Assembly: GCA_020636255.1 (NCBI GenBank)
Contig: JACJYE010000005.1
Location: 310,001 to 374,000 of the forward strand
Source of the DNA: Lewinellaceae bacterium
GTDB taxonomy: Bacteria > Bacteroidota > Bacteroidia > Chitinophagales > Saprospiraceae
Reading direction: 5' to 3'
DNA: 64,000 bases
In this document: in pieces, positions 1 to 8,550 of the stretch
How the letters are laid out: each line of letters begins with the position of its first letter
Position numbering within the stretch: the stretch's first letter is position 1
Position numbers and translations under genes: made by a program
The notes under the pieces: generated by a model
What the model saw: only the letters and a program-made list of their open reading frames with translations
Told to the model about the DNA's origin: nothing
The model's database searches: none

Positions 1-572
1 TTGTTTTGCAGATAGTTCCAGAAAATGCCTTCGGTGAGGCCCGAGATGGTCGTCATCGCTTCTCCTGTGAGCTTCATAGCGATGAAATCGCCCGGCAACA
101 GGAGCTTGTCAGCTTTTTCATACACCCCGGGCTCGTTGTCCTTCACCCATTTCAGCTTGGAAGCCGTGAAGTTGCCTGGCGAATTGAGCAACTCTTTCAG
201 GCAATATTCCTCACCCAGCTCCTGGAAGGCCTGCTGCCCGATAGCGACTGCCCGGCTGTCACACCAAATAATAGAGGGGCGCAATACTCGCTGCTCCTTG
301 TCGATCAGCACCAGGCCATGCATCTGATAACCTATGCCGATCGCCTGTATGTCTTTCGGCCGTACTCCCGTCTGCTCCAGCAAGCGCTGGGTGGCAAAAC
401 TGAAATCATGCCACCATACTTCCGGTTGTTGTTCGGCCCAGCCACGGTGGCGGGATATCATGTCCATCTGGTGCTCCGGATACTGGACAATACCCGTTAC
501 ATGGCGGGTTTCCGCATGGACCAACGCTGCCTTTATGGCGGAACTTCCAATGTCGTAGCCTAACAGGTACAA
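1..572 (-). CDS. xylB: xylulokinase (FGGY kinase), N-terminal part, runs off the window
   Basis: This reverse-strand frame is open to the left edge and encodes about 190 residues of an FGGY-family carbohydrate kinase. The N-terminus YLLGYDIGSSAIKAAL is the first phosphate-binding motif of the ASKHA fold. GYQMHGLVLID and IIWCDSRA follow at the spacing seen in xylulokinases, then a lid region with LLLPGDFIAMKLTGE. The family phosphorylates D-xylulose to xylulose 5-phosphate in the cytoplasm. No in-frame ATG precedes the conserved start. The first suitable codon is TTG, giving (M)YLLGYDIG, the usual length at this end, so a TTG start is inferred. The catalytic Asp and the ADP-binding half lie outside the window. 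Xylulokinase is preferred over gluconokinase or glycerol kinase because of the MHGLV and WCDSRA motifs, but the sugar is not proven. Confidence 0.85.
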   Translation of the reverse strand, partial: MYLLGYDIGSSAIKAALVHAETRHVTGIVQYPEHQMDMISRHRGWAEQQPEVWWHDFSFATQRLLEQTGVRPKDIQAIGIGYQMHGLVLIDKEQRVLRPSIIWCDSRAVAIGQQAFQELGEEYCLKELLNSPGNFTASKLKWVKDNEPGVYEKADKLLLPGDFIAMKLTGEAMTTISGLTEGIFWNYLQN

Positions 573-645
573 ACGCAGAGTTTTTTTTGGACTACGCCGA
601 AAATACGTCAATAACCTGGCAGCTACAATTTTTTTTGTATGAAAC

Positions 646-684
646 TGGCCCGGCATCCGGAACAAAAAAAAGAACGCCGGGCCA
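646..684 (-). terminator. hairpin after the choice-of-anchor B gene
   Basis: TGGCCCGGC and GCCGGGCCA form a perfect 9-bp stem with a 21-nt loop containing a run of A (T on the reverse strand). It lies just past the stop codon of the reverse-strand gene and ahead of xylB. The U tail is weak, so termination is likely but not certain. It could also be a processing or stability hairpin. Confidence 0.45.
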
Positions 685-691
685 CGGTTTT

Positions 692-2632
692 CTAATCGAT
701 CACGACTTTCCTGGTAACAGACTGTTCGCCTGTAGACAGGCGCAGGAAATACAGGCCGGGCTGTAGCCCGGCTAGGCCCAGTTCGAGCCGGGTGGCGCCT
801 GGCGCCAACTGAGCTGTACGTACTTTACGCCCGTCGGCCTGCAGTAGGCCGGCCTGCAGCGCTTCATCCAGCGGGCCCTCAAACGTGAGCCATAACCTGT
901 CCGAAGCCGGGTTCGGGAAAAGCTGGAAGCTGTTGCCGCCGATCTCCGCCAGGGCATTCACGGCCTGAGTGGTGAAGGAAAATACTTCCGATATGCTTTC
1001 CCCGCATTCCCCTGTCGTGACGATGCGCCAGTAATAGGTGGCGCCGCTTTCCAGCATCATCTGTAGCGAATGGGAGTTGCCGGGCACGGAAGCAGAATAA
1101 ACGATATTAGCCTCAAAACCAACGCTATCCGTAGAGAGCTCGAACACTCTGGGATGGATCTGGCCGTTGTTGATCCAGAGGAAGAACGGATTGAGCTGAA
1201 CGTTTACTTTGTTGTCCGGCGGGGCGAGCAGGCTTGGGGCGGGGGGAGGCCCGATGATGTAGGCGGGTATCTGGCTGCTGCCTCCGTTCGCTCCGTCCGT
1301 CACGTTGAATACGACAACCAGGCCTTCACCTGCTACATTGGGCGTGATGCTGCCTTCAACGATATCTCCCGGCATGGCCGTTGTCGTGCTGAGGCTGACA
1401 TCCAGCCCGGGTGAAGTGCCTTCCGTGCTGATCGTTACTTCTCCCGATAAGGCATCGCCGACAAGAAGGGAGAATTCTGTAGTTTCTCCCTGGCAGCCCA
1501 GTATTTTGGAAATATCAGGCGTAACAACAGTGTTCGGGGGTGATCCGATAGGGCCGAATACGTACAACCCATTGTTCATATCCGATATCAATACTTTTCC
1601 GGAAGGCATCGTAAATACGCCCCATGCCCCTGCGAAATAGTCTTCATCGGGGCCGTCATAAGTATCGTAATACGCCACCCGGCGTGGAAAGAGCGGGTTC
1701 GACACATCGAATACCTGCAGGCCATCGTAGTAATAGGATACGTATAACAATCCGTCCTTCAGGTACACGTTATGCGGGATCTCCAACAGGTGGGAGGCGG
1801 CGTTCATCGTGGAAACGACGCGTATGGCGTCAAGGTCGCTCATATCCACGATCTTGACATCGGAGCTGTGGGTTTCATCACACAAATAGTAGTACAGGCC
1901 ATCATCCGACAGCCAGCCGGAATGGTTATAACCCTGCTGCGGATAGGTGTCCATAGTGCCCAGCAATACGGGGTGTGCCGCATCGGTAAAATCGGCGACG
2001 ATGAAACCTGCCTGCCCGGCGTGCAGGTAGGCGATATTGTCACGTACATAAAGGTCGTGGATATAAGGCACGGGATATTCCGAATTGGGAAACGACGCCA
2101 GTAATTCCGGATGTTCGGGGTTTTCCAGCGATAACACCTTCAGGCTATGGCCTGCGCTCCCGGCAATGTAAAGCCGGGCGTTGTCCTCATCGATGAAGAT
2201 GTTGTGGGCAGTGGTGAAGAATTCATTGGACTCATACACCAACTCAGCACCATCCGGCAACCCGCTTACGTCGATCACCTGCAGCGCGCTGGGCCCCTCG
2301 TCGGCCACTCCGTAGAGGTAGTGCTGATAGGATTTAACATCCCGGTGGCTGATGCCGTTGCCCTGGGCGGTTCCCGGCACAAACGCCACCGGTTCCATGG
2401 GCTCCGATTCCGATATATCACTGAGGGCGAAGATGTGAAGGCCCGAAGTAGAGGAGATTACCCCATATTCCTTATCATTTACCACAATGCCCCATACGTC
2501 GTGGTAGGGGTTGTCGAAAAAGGCCGGTACAATACCAGGGTCCGACCAGTGGCCCAGCAGGGTGGCCTGCGTGGGTTGCCCGAACGACCATAAAGGGGAA
2601 AAGAGCAGCAATAAGCGTAAAAGGTTTTTCAT
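692..2632 (-). CDS. choice-of-anchor B family protein with T9SS sorting domain
   Basis: A secreted protein of 646 residues. The start is MKNLLRLLLLFSPLWSFGQ, a clear signal peptide; an open frame extends further upstream but has no coding character and overlaps the end of the neighbouring gene. Residues about 25-390 have the choice-of-anchor B pattern (DVWGIVVNDKEYGV, ISHRDVKSYQHYLYGVADEG, LQVIDVSGLPDG, HNIFIDE), a beta-propeller of LVIVD-like blades. A Greek-key/Ig-like region and a fibronectin-like segment (YYWRIVTTGECG) follow. The last 80 residues, from FQLFPNPASDRLWLTF to the basic RKVVID end, are a type A T9SS sorting domain. The protein is therefore expected at the cell surface or released. 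Its ligand is unknown. Family call is strong; function is not defined for the family. Confidence 0.85.
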   Translation of the reverse strand: MKNLLRLLLLFSPLWSFGQPTQATLLGHWSDPGIVPAFFDNPYHDVWGIVVNDKEYGVISSTSGLHIFALSDISESEPMEPVAFVPGTAQGNGISHRDVKSYQHYLYGVADEGPSALQVIDVSGLPDGAELVYESNEFFTTAHNIFIDEDNARLYIAGSAGHSLKVLSLENPEHPELLASFPNSEYPVPYIHDLYVRDNIAYLHAGQAGFIVADFTDAAHPVLLGTMDTYPQQGYNHSGWLSDDGLYYYLCDETHSSDVKIVDMSDLDAIRVVSTMNAASHLLEIPHNVYLKDGLLYVSYYYDGLQVFDVSNPLFPRRVAYYDTYDGPDEDYFAGAWGVFTMPSGKVLISDMNNGLYVFGPIGSPPNTVVTPDISKILGCQGETTEFSLLVGDALSGEVTISTEGTSPGLDVSLSTTTAMPGDIVEGSITPNVAGEGLVVVFNVTDGANGGSSQIPAYIIGPPPAPSLLAPPDNKVNVQLNPFFLWINNGQIHPRVFELSTDSVGFEANIVYSASVPGNSHSLQMMLESGATYYWRIVTTGECGESISEVFSFTTQAVNALAEIGGNSFQLFPNPASDRLWLTFEGPLDEALQAGLLQADGRKVRTAQLAPGATRLELGLAGLQPGLYFLRLSTGEQSVTRKVVID

Positions 2633-2729
2633 GATTGAAATTGGCTTTGGATAGATGAACGATATACTAACAGACAATAAAAAAAGGCACAGGCCGCCAG
2701 GCTTACAGGGGGCGCTATGGGCCGCCGCA

Positions 2730-4511
2730 CTATTCGGCATTACACATGCAACGATAGTTGGCTGCTTCCTGTGCTGTGGCCCCCAGGTATTCATCTGCAC
2801 CAAAAGAACCGGGATCATAGGAATACCATCCGGCTTTTTGGGGGCCATCGTTCGATCTTAATTCGTACACATATTTTGGAAAAGCGGTGATGGAGAACAA
2901 CTTTTCACAATGCATATTATACAATTGAATGTTTTTATACCCGCCATTCCCGTCAGATACACTTGCTGTTTTGTCAAGCGCTTCTAATGAGAATTGACAG
3001 TTTAAAGCAGGATCGGCGCTCGCTTTTTTTACAGAGTGCTCTGCAAGATTCTTCGCGTACGACTTGAAGTATACATAGGCGGCTAAAGCACTGCCTATGG
3101 TTGCAATATTTTTAATGTTTTCAATCCATTGTTTAGGAATTTTATGGACGCACCTTTCAAAGTCTCCATCTTTAAAATAGCAGGTTGCGCAATACTCCCC
3201 TTGGGTATCGAAGGCATAACCTTCTCCATCCGGTTGGCCTTTTTTACAGTTTATTACCAGTCTCTTGATGTTTCCCTGGAATAAACTTCCTGAAAAATCA
3301 AGTACCGCCAGGCCCTCAAGGCCTCCTTCTATATAGTGCCCGGATTTTTCGAAATAGCTTGAAGCGGACGTCCTTCCATACATGGTTCCATCCCCCGCAG
3401 GTTTCCCTTTTAAAACTTGTCCGATGTATGTGATCGGGACATTTGCCATTCCACTCTCGATCACGACGGTGTCGCCAACGGCAAATCCTTCCCTGCACTC
3501 ACTGCACCAGTAAGGTTCTACGAGCTTATCTTCTACATCATAGTAAAACAGGCAATTACCTAGCTTTTTATTGGGGATAAAGGTAACGGCATTCATGAAC
3601 CTGATATCTTCAAAGGTGGATTCTTTATACCTGATAATATGGATCTGGCCCAAACGCTCTAGTTCTTCTTTGTCAAATTGATTAAATTCAAGGCCGGCGT
3701 GATATTCACCGAATTTATCCGGTTTCCCACGGAGTATTTCCGTAATACTGGCGATGATGTTTCTATGATTATTATCAAGGGCCTCTTTTGTTATGCTGCA
3801 GGGTAATTCAAGGCTTGAGAGCAGGCCCGCAGCATGATCCTGGACGCTCAAATTGTTTTTAAAGTGAAGAATGAGTTCTTTCAATGCGCGGCTTCTTAAC
3901 GTTAAATATTCCTGGCGGCAGGCAAATCCATTGTTTCCAATAAGCTCTTTTAATAATTTAAACTGGCAGCGTGAGGTATTCAAGGCATCGGCCACATAAG
4001 CTTCATGGCCATAAAACGTGTTTACTTCTTTAAGTACAAACAAGAGCTGAATATGATACTCAAAATATAATAGCTGATGCTGAAACGCTCTTCGCTTTCG
4101 CGTAATCTTCTCTTGTGTTATAGATTCAAAGGAAGGAAAGGGGACATCAAAATATTTTTCAGGGTCAGCTCTAATACTTTCTATCAATTTATCCTTTGCC
4201 GTTCTGCTTAGAGCAGTATACTCGTTGTAAGTGGGATTGAGCCCCTCTGCGGCAATGTATTGATAAGTTACAGGAAGCAGAACGTGTACTTCGGCCCAGG
4301 AAGGGTATTTATCATTCAATTCACTTAAATGCTTGCCCGTTCCAATTAACACCCTGATATCTTTATAGTATTTATTTTCACCATCGTGACATGTGATGAC
4401 CCAGGCAGTATTGTCCAGATATTCCAGGTCCAATTTACTTTGCCCATGAATGGCCCCGATCTTGAAAGCAAATGCCAATAGCAATAGCGAAATGGTGTTC
4501 TTTTTTTTCAT
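2730..4511 (-). CDS. secreted protein of unknown function with MORN-like repeats
   Basis: A 593-residue protein I do not recognise. It starts with a signal peptide (MKKKNTISLLLLAFAFKIGAIHGQ) and lacks a T9SS tail. Residues about 25-330 look helical, charged and Lys/Glu rich. Around residues 370-460 there are two or three degenerate MORN-like strands (GKPAGDGTMYG, HYIEGGLEGLAVLDF, GQPDGEGYAFDTQGEY). A hydrophobic or amphipathic helix near residue 480 is followed by a Cys-containing C-terminus ending YRCMCNAE. Codon use and AT content differ from the neighbours: it is visibly more AT-rich, with many AAA and TTT codons, which may mean relaxed selection or transfer. It sits between two T9SS genes in the same direction. 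MORN repeats in bacteria often mark envelope-associated proteins, but no activity can be assigned. Confidence 0.6.
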   Translation of the reverse strand: MKKKNTISLLLLAFAFKIGAIHGQSKLDLEYLDNTAWVITCHDGENKYYKDIRVLIGTGKHLSELNDKYPSWAEVHVLLPVTYQYIAAEGLNPTYNEYTALSRTAKDKLIESIRADPEKYFDVPFPSFESITQEKITRKRRAFQHQLLYFEYHIQLLFVLKEVNTFYGHEAYVADALNTSRCQFKLLKELIGNNGFACRQEYLTLRSRALKELILHFKNNLSVQDHAAGLLSSLELPCSITKEALDNNHRNIIASITEILRGKPDKFGEYHAGLEFNQFDKEELERLGQIHIIRYKESTFEDIRFMNAVTFIPNKKLGNCLFYYDVEDKLVEPYWCSECREGFAVGDTVVIESGMANVPITYIGQVLKGKPAGDGTMYGRTSASSYFEKSGHYIEGGLEGLAVLDFSGSLFQGNIKRLVINCKKGQPDGEGYAFDTQGEYCATCYFKDGDFERCVHKIPKQWIENIKNIATIGSALAAYVYFKSYAKNLAEHSVKKASADPALNCQFSLEALDKTASVSDGNGGYKNIQLYNMHCEKLFSITAFPKYVYELRSNDGPQKAGWYSYDPGSFGADEYLGATAQEAANYRCMCNAE

Positions 4512-4550
4512 GTTTATTCTTGATGTAATTTTTTCTGAAATTCGAAAACA

Positions 4551-4584
4551 GAGCCTGCCAGGAAGCCAGCCTCCTGACAGGCTC
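4551..4584 (-). terminator. terminator of the M23 peptidase gene
   Basis: GAGCCTGCCAGGA pairs with TCCTGACAGGCTC (12 Watson-Crick pairs and one wobble on the transcribed strand) around an 8-nt loop. On the reverse strand it is followed by TGTTTTCG. It lies 18 nt beyond the stop codon of the reverse-strand peptidase gene and before the next gene, the expected position for an intrinsic terminator. Confidence 0.65.
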
Positions 4585-4601
4585 TTAACGGGATTCTGCC
4601 A

Positions 4602-7445
4602 TTATTCCAATATGCTGAATCGGACAGCCTGGCTGAACGCCTTTGAATGTATGGCCCCAAGATAGAGCCCCGGCGGCAGTTTTCCGCTGTGATAACGATA
4701 AGTGTTCACACCTTGATCGAGATGGCCTAAATCAATGGCCTCTATTGTTTTGCCTGTGATGTCTGTAATGTATATCTGGGCCGGCCCCGTTTCCTCCTGG
4801 CCAACGACTACCTCAAACGTCACTTCCTGCCCGCTTGGAGAAGGGTTGGGGTAAATGCGGAAGGACGTTTTCTCACGCCTTATTTCCGGTGCAACTTCGT
4901 CTGCGTTGTTATCGCCCACCAGATTGACGGTGGAATAATTCATGGCGCATACCGAGAAAGTACCTGTGCTTCCATTATAACCCCATATTCTGGCATATAT
5001 CCAGGTGCCGGGGCTATACCCGCTGACGGTGATGACCGGCATCCAACTGCCATTGCCGTTGGAATTGTCGTCTTCGCAAACGATACCCTGGAGCGAAGAG
5101 CAGCTACCGTAATACAATGCCATCATCGCGTCTGTTAAGGTTCCTGCTGTCGTTCGTATGGTTACGATACCACTTGATGGGATCTGTACTTTAAACCAGA
5201 CGTCCTTCCCATAATAGGTGCAACCGGTAGGCGGTGCCGGGTTGGTTGTATTGGTGGCATTTATAGTTGTTCCGCCGGTTGAGCTGCAACTGCTGGAGGC
5301 GCTAAGTGTGGTGGCGCTGCATGGGTTGTCATTGCCTGGCGCGGAGCTCCCGCTACCCGATGCCCGATAGCCTGAATTGTAGGAGCTGTAAGCGGAAGTG
5401 CCGGAACCGGAGCTGGAGTTGGCGGCCTGCACGCGGTAGTAATAGGTGACGCCGGGTGAAGCGGAAAAGTCGTCGAAGGTGCTGGTAGTGATCCACCCGG
5501 TCAGGGCGGTCATGCCGGAAGTGCTGGAGGAGGTGTTCCTCCATACCTTTTTGTAGGGCGCGGAGCTGGACCAGTTGATGCGGACCCTGTCGGTGTAGGT
5601 GCCGTCGGAGGCGCTGACGCTGGTGGGGGTTGCTGCGGAGGAAGCGGCCCGATAGCCTGAATTGTAGGAGCTGTAAGCGGAAGCGCCGGAACCGGAGCTG
5701 GAGTTGGCGGCCTGCACGCGGTAGTAATAGGTGACGCCGGGTGAAGCGGAAAAGTCGTCGAAGGTGCTGGCAGTGATCCACCCGGTCAGGGCGGTCATGC
5801 CGGAAGTGCTGGAGGAGGTGTTCCTCCATACCTTTTTGTAGGGCGCGGAGCTGGACCAGTTGATGCGGACCCTGTCGGTGTAGGTGCCGTCGGAGGCGCT
5901 GACGCTGGTGGGGGTTGCTGCGGAGGAAGCGGCCCGATAGCCTGAATTGTAGGAGCTGTAAGCGGAAGCGCCGGAACCGGAGCTGGAGTTGGCGGCCTGC
6001 ACGCGGTAGTAATAGGTGACGCCGGGTGAAGCGGAAAAGTCGTCGAAGGTGCTGGTAGTGATCCACCCGGTCAGGGCGGTCATGCCGGAAGTGCTGGAGG
6101 AGGTGTTCCTCCATACCTTTTTGTAGGGCGCGGAGCTGGACCAGTTGATGCGGACCCTGTCGGTGTAAGTGCCGTCGGAGGCGCTGACGCTGGTGGGGGT
6201 TGCTGCGGTGGAAGCGGCCCGATAGCCTGAATTGTAGGAGCTGTAAGCGGAAGCGCCGGAACCGGAGCTGGAGTTGGCGGCCTGCACGCGGTAGTAATAG
6301 GTGACGCCGGGTGAAGCGGAAAAGTCGTCGAAGGTGCTGGCGGTGATCCACCCGGTCAGGGCGGTCATGCCGGAAGTGCTGGAGGAGGTGTTCCTCCATA
6401 CCTTTTTGTAGGGCGCGGAGCTGGACCAGTTGATGCGGACCCTGTCGGTGTAAGTGCCGTCGGAGGCGCTGACGCTGGTGGGGGTTGCTGCGGTGGAAGC
6501 GGCCGAAGTCGTAAAACTAATTGGATTGCAATAGAAAGAGTTGGTGCTGTTGTTTGCAACACGCACGGTCCAATAATAGGTAGTATTGGGGGAAAGATTG
6601 CCCGACCAAAGAGAGGTGGCCCCGGTAGTGGTATTTACTGGTATGGAGGAAGATGTTCCCGAACTGGAAGTGAATCCATTTTCTGGAGTCCATCCCGACG
6701 AACTTCCTACTTTTATTTGTATGCGGTAATTTGTAGCCCCGGCTACGGTTGCCCAATCAAGAATGGCATTGGTTGGCACATTCGATGCAGCGTTAGCAGG
6801 AGTGATCAGATCCGGTTGTGGAATCACCGTAATACTGTTATTATTGATGTAGTATAAGGGATCCTGATAGCCATAGCCGCCTGGAGCATTGGGGGTGTAC
6901 CCATAGTAAGTGCCAGTGCCTGATGGATTGCTCAAGATCCCTGAATTTTTGACTTCAAAATGTAGGTGGGTATTGGAACAGCCTACCGGCGAAGAACAAT
7001 TGGTGTTACACCAATATGTGGCGCAGTCATACCCACTTGCACCCATAACCCCAATAGTTTGGCCTTTGTCCACTAAGCTTCCTTCAGACAGGCCGGCTGC
7101 AGAGGAGTTCAAATGAGCATAGAGAGAATATCTGGTCAATCCATTGCTGAGGCGATGCTGTATGATTATTGTCGTACCCATTCCATGGTCATTTCCCTGC
7201 CAGGTGATCATGTAGTGAACTTTTCCGTCAGCCGCCGCCTTAATTGTGGTTCCATTCACATCATCAGTAAAATCCACTCCGGTATGTTGATCGGGGGGGC
7301 TTGCACAGTTGTCTCCAAAGTAGCAGTTAGTACTAACATTCGTTCCGTTTACCGGATACCCGAAAGTTTGCTGGGCTCTGGCCAATGGAGTATTCACTAA
7401 TCCAAGGATGACACAGGCCAAGATGAATTGCAGCAGTTTCTTCAT
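4602..7445 (-). CDS. secreted M23 metallopeptidase with four near-identical fibronectin-like repeats and T9SS tail
   Basis: A protein of 947 residues counted from MKKLLQFILACVILGLVNTPLARAQ, a signal peptide; an in-frame extension upstream covers a palindromic repeat and is not coding. Residues about 30-190 are an M23/LytM endopeptidase domain with HTGVDFTDD and THLHFEV carrying the zinc ligands, and a Cys-rich insert before the last. A fibronectin-like module (YRIQIKVGSSSGW...TYYWTVRVA) follows. Then come four almost identical 95-residue modules containing DRVRINWSSSAPYKKVWRN and GVTYYYRVQAANSS. After these comes a PPC-like beta-sandwich (DVWFKVQIPSSGIVTIRTTAGT) and a T9SS domain (FRIYPNPSPSGQ to VRFSILE). 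M23 enzymes cleave peptidoglycan cross-bridges, so this is a surface or released bacteriolytic or wall-remodelling enzyme. The catalytic residues look intact. Confidence 0.88.
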   Translation of the reverse strand: MKKLLQFILACVILGLVNTPLARAQQTFGYPVNGTNVSTNCYFGDNCASPPDQHTGVDFTDDVNGTTIKAAADGKVHYMITWQGNDHGMGTTIIIQHRLSNGLTRYSLYAHLNSSAAGLSEGSLVDKGQTIGVMGASGYDCATYWCNTNCSSPVGCSNTHLHFEVKNSGILSNPSGTGTYYGYTPNAPGGYGYQDPLYYINNNSITVIPQPDLITPANAASNVPTNAILDWATVAGATNYRIQIKVGSSSGWTPENGFTSSSGTSSSIPVNTTTGATSLWSGNLSPNTTYYWTVRVANNSTNSFYCNPISFTTSAASTAATPTSVSASDGTYTDRVRINWSSSAPYKKVWRNTSSSTSGMTALTGWITASTFDDFSASPGVTYYYRVQAANSSSGSGASAYSSYNSGYRAASTAATPTSVSASDGTYTDRVRINWSSSAPYKKVWRNTSSSTSGMTALTGWITTSTFDDFSASPGVTYYYRVQAANSSSGSGASAYSSYNSGYRAASSAATPTSVSASDGTYTDRVRINWSSSAPYKKVWRNTSSSTSGMTALTGWITASTFDDFSASPGVTYYYRVQAANSSSGSGASAYSSYNSGYRAASSAATPTSVSASDGTYTDRVRINWSSSAPYKKVWRNTSSSTSGMTALTGWITTSTFDDFSASPGVTYYYRVQAANSSSGSGTSAYSSYNSGYRASGSGSSAPGNDNPCSATTLSASSSCSSTGGTTINATNTTNPAPPTGCTYYGKDVWFKVQIPSSGIVTIRTTAGTLTDAMMALYYGSCSSLQGIVCEDDNSNGNGSWMPVITVSGYSPGTWIYARIWGYNGSTGTFSVCAMNYSTVNLVGDNNADEVAPEIRREKTSFRIYPNPSPSGQEVTFEVVVGQEETGPAQIYITDITGKTIEAIDLGHLDQGVNTYRYHSGKLPPGLYLGAIHSKAFSQAVRFSILE
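5371..6510. repeat. four tandem 285-bp coding repeats
   Basis: Four units start at 5371, 5656, 5941 and 6226 with an exact 285-bp period and keep the reading frame. The DNA is almost invariant: only a few bases differ between units (for example gtgctggtagtg versus gtgctggcagtg or ggcggtg, and agtgcc versus agcgcc), so identity is conserved at synonymous sites too. That points to recent amplification or ongoing gene conversion. Copy number could vary between strains or collapse in assemblies. Confidence 0.97.
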
Positions 7446-7458
7446 GGTTAGTTGTTTC

Positions 7459-7501
7459 AGAGCTTGTTTGGAGCCCAAAGGGCGGCTTCCAAACAAGCTC
7501 T
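7459..7501. repeat. complete palindromic copy of the AGAGCTTGTTTGG intergenic repeat
   Basis: AGAGCTTGTTTGGA and TCCAAACAAGCTCT form a perfect 14-bp inverted repeat, with a nested GCCC/GGGC pair in the centre. It ends 14 nt before the ATG of the reverse-strand M23 gene, so it would fold in that mRNA's 5' leader. It shares the 13-mer GCCCAAAGGGCGG with the last codons of the LytTR gene, about 210 bp away. Confidence 0.85.
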
Positions 7502-7533
7502 CAAGGTTTAGAGAATTTAGGTTAGTGATATCT

Positions 7534-7541
7534 CAAACCTA
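7534..7541 (-). promoter_or_regulatory. predicted -7 element of the M23 peptidase promoter
   Basis: On the reverse strand this reads TAGGTTTG, an exact match to the Bacteroidota -7 consensus TAnnTTTG. It would start transcription about 80 nt ahead of the M23 ATG, with the palindrome inside the leader. No TTG/TTTG -33 element is visible at the expected spacing, which fits a promoter that needs an activator. Confidence 0.45.
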
Positions 7542-7574
7542 TACCTCTTTTTTTTTATTGAAAAATAGGGCAGA

Positions 7575-7634
7575 ACAGTTGGTGTCCATGCAGAATAGCT
7601 GGTCAGTATGCAGGATATTCGGTATCGGAATTAA
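7575..7634. promoter_or_regulatory. three imperfect 20-bp direct repeats, candidate LytTR operator
   Basis: Units begin at 7575, 7595 and 7615 with an exact 20-bp period. The first two match at 13 of 20 positions (ACAGTTGGT... and ATAGCTGGT..., both followed by ATGCAG); the third is weaker (ATATTCGGT). All share GGT at the same phase. LytTR regulators are known to bind pairs of short direct repeats about two helical turns apart. The site lies between the LytTR gene and the M23 gene, about 33 bp upstream of the predicted -7 element. The binding protein is inferred. Confidence 0.4.
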
Positions 7635-7652
7635 AGAGCTTGTTTGGAGGCC
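7635..7652 (+). repeat. left arm of the AGAGCTTGTTTGGAGGCC repeat
   Basis: An exact copy of the 18-bp arm, just after the LytTR gene's 3' end (reverse strand). The right arm is degenerate: GGCC followed by a T run. It lies between the three direct repeats and the LytTR stop codon. Confidence 0.75.
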
Positions 7653-7679
7653 GGATTTGATAGCGAAAAGTGGCCTTTT

Positions 7680-8549
7680 TTAGCCCAAAGGGCGGTTAAA
7701 CCATCGGCGCAGCAGGTCCTGAAACCCGTCGCCCTTGATGTTTTTAAATTGTTTAGGGTTGTTTTCCCTGTATTTCAGGAATTCTTCGAACCTGCGCCGG
7801 GAAGCAGGCAGGAGTATCTTCCGTTTATTATCGCTGATCTCTATTTCTTTGGCCCGTTTTATAAAGCTCGACACTTTAGCCATGTTGATGACCGTGCTGT
7901 GATGGATGCGGAAAAAATCAAAGTCTTCGACCAGTATCTTGGCATACTCTCCCAGGTTTTTATCGGCGTAAAGCTGGCGGTTGTCGGTTAAATAGACCCA
8001 GGTGTACTTGCCATCGGCCTTCAGATAGAGGATGTCGTTGACCATTACGATCTGATGGGTGCCGTTGGGCATTTGAATAACGATATCCTGGTTTTGGAAG
8101 GAAGAAAGCAGGTAATCGAACAATACATTGAGTTGGTTGCCATAAATGGCAGGGTCGTGGTCTTCACGGACTTTTACCCTGGAAAGGGCTTCTTTCAGGC
8201 CCTCCCTGCCAATGGGCTTTGTGATGAAATGGAGCGCAGCGTATTCAAAGGCCTTGGTGTAATAATCAAAGCGGCTGTGAGCGGTCATGAAAATGATCTG
8301 AAAACGGATCCCCTCGCTTTCTTTTAGCTTTTTCAGCAGGTCAAAGGCGGTCATGCCCTCCTCTTCGAACTGAATGTCCAGGACGACCAGGTCCGGCTGC
8401 AAGGATTGGATCAGCTCCTCCGCTCTCAGCAGAGAAGTTGAGGTGCCTATGACATTGACCCAAGGGCTGTCCTCTCTGAGAAAACGCGAGACAGTGTCGA
8501 TGTCGTGAGGAATATCTTCCACGATAATGGCATTGATCTTCGGCTTCAT
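7680..8549 (-). CDS. LytTR-family response regulator
   Basis: A cytoplasmic DNA-binding regulator of 289 residues. The receiver domain (about 1-125) has the acidic pair E11/D12, phosphoacceptor D58 in LVVLDIQ, a Thr in FMTAHS and Lys in FITKPIG. A linker leads to a C-terminal LytTR domain (about 165-260) with the typical ILYLKADGKYTWVYLTDNRQ and FFRIHHSTVINMAKV strands. LytTR domains bind paired direct repeats. The ATG is separated by one base from the stop of the upstream sensor kinase gene, so the two are co-transcribed and probably translationally coupled. The likely target is the adjacent M23 gene (inferred from the direct repeats in between). The last codons overlap a GCCCAAAGGGCGG palindrome shared with a nearby intergenic repeat. 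Confidence 0.92.
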   Translation of the reverse strand: MKPKINAIIVEDIPHDIDTVSRFLREDSPWVNVIGTSTSLLRAEELIQSLQPDLVVLDIQFEEEGMTAFDLLKKLKESEGIRFQIIFMTAHSRFDYYTKAFEYAALHFITKPIGREGLKEALSRVKVREDHDPAIYGNQLNVLFDYLLSSFQNQDIVIQMPNGTHQIVMVNDILYLKADGKYTWVYLTDNRQLYADKNLGEYAKILVEDFDFFRIHHSTVINMAKVSSFIKRAKEIEISDNKRKILLPASRRRFEEFLKYRENNPKQFKNIKGDGFQDLLRRWFNRPLG

Positions 8550-8550
8550 G

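Noticed and set aside
5371..6510. Mobile element insertion in the M23 gene
   Set aside because: The repeats are in-frame protein modules with a strict 285-bp period and no inverted ends or transposase.
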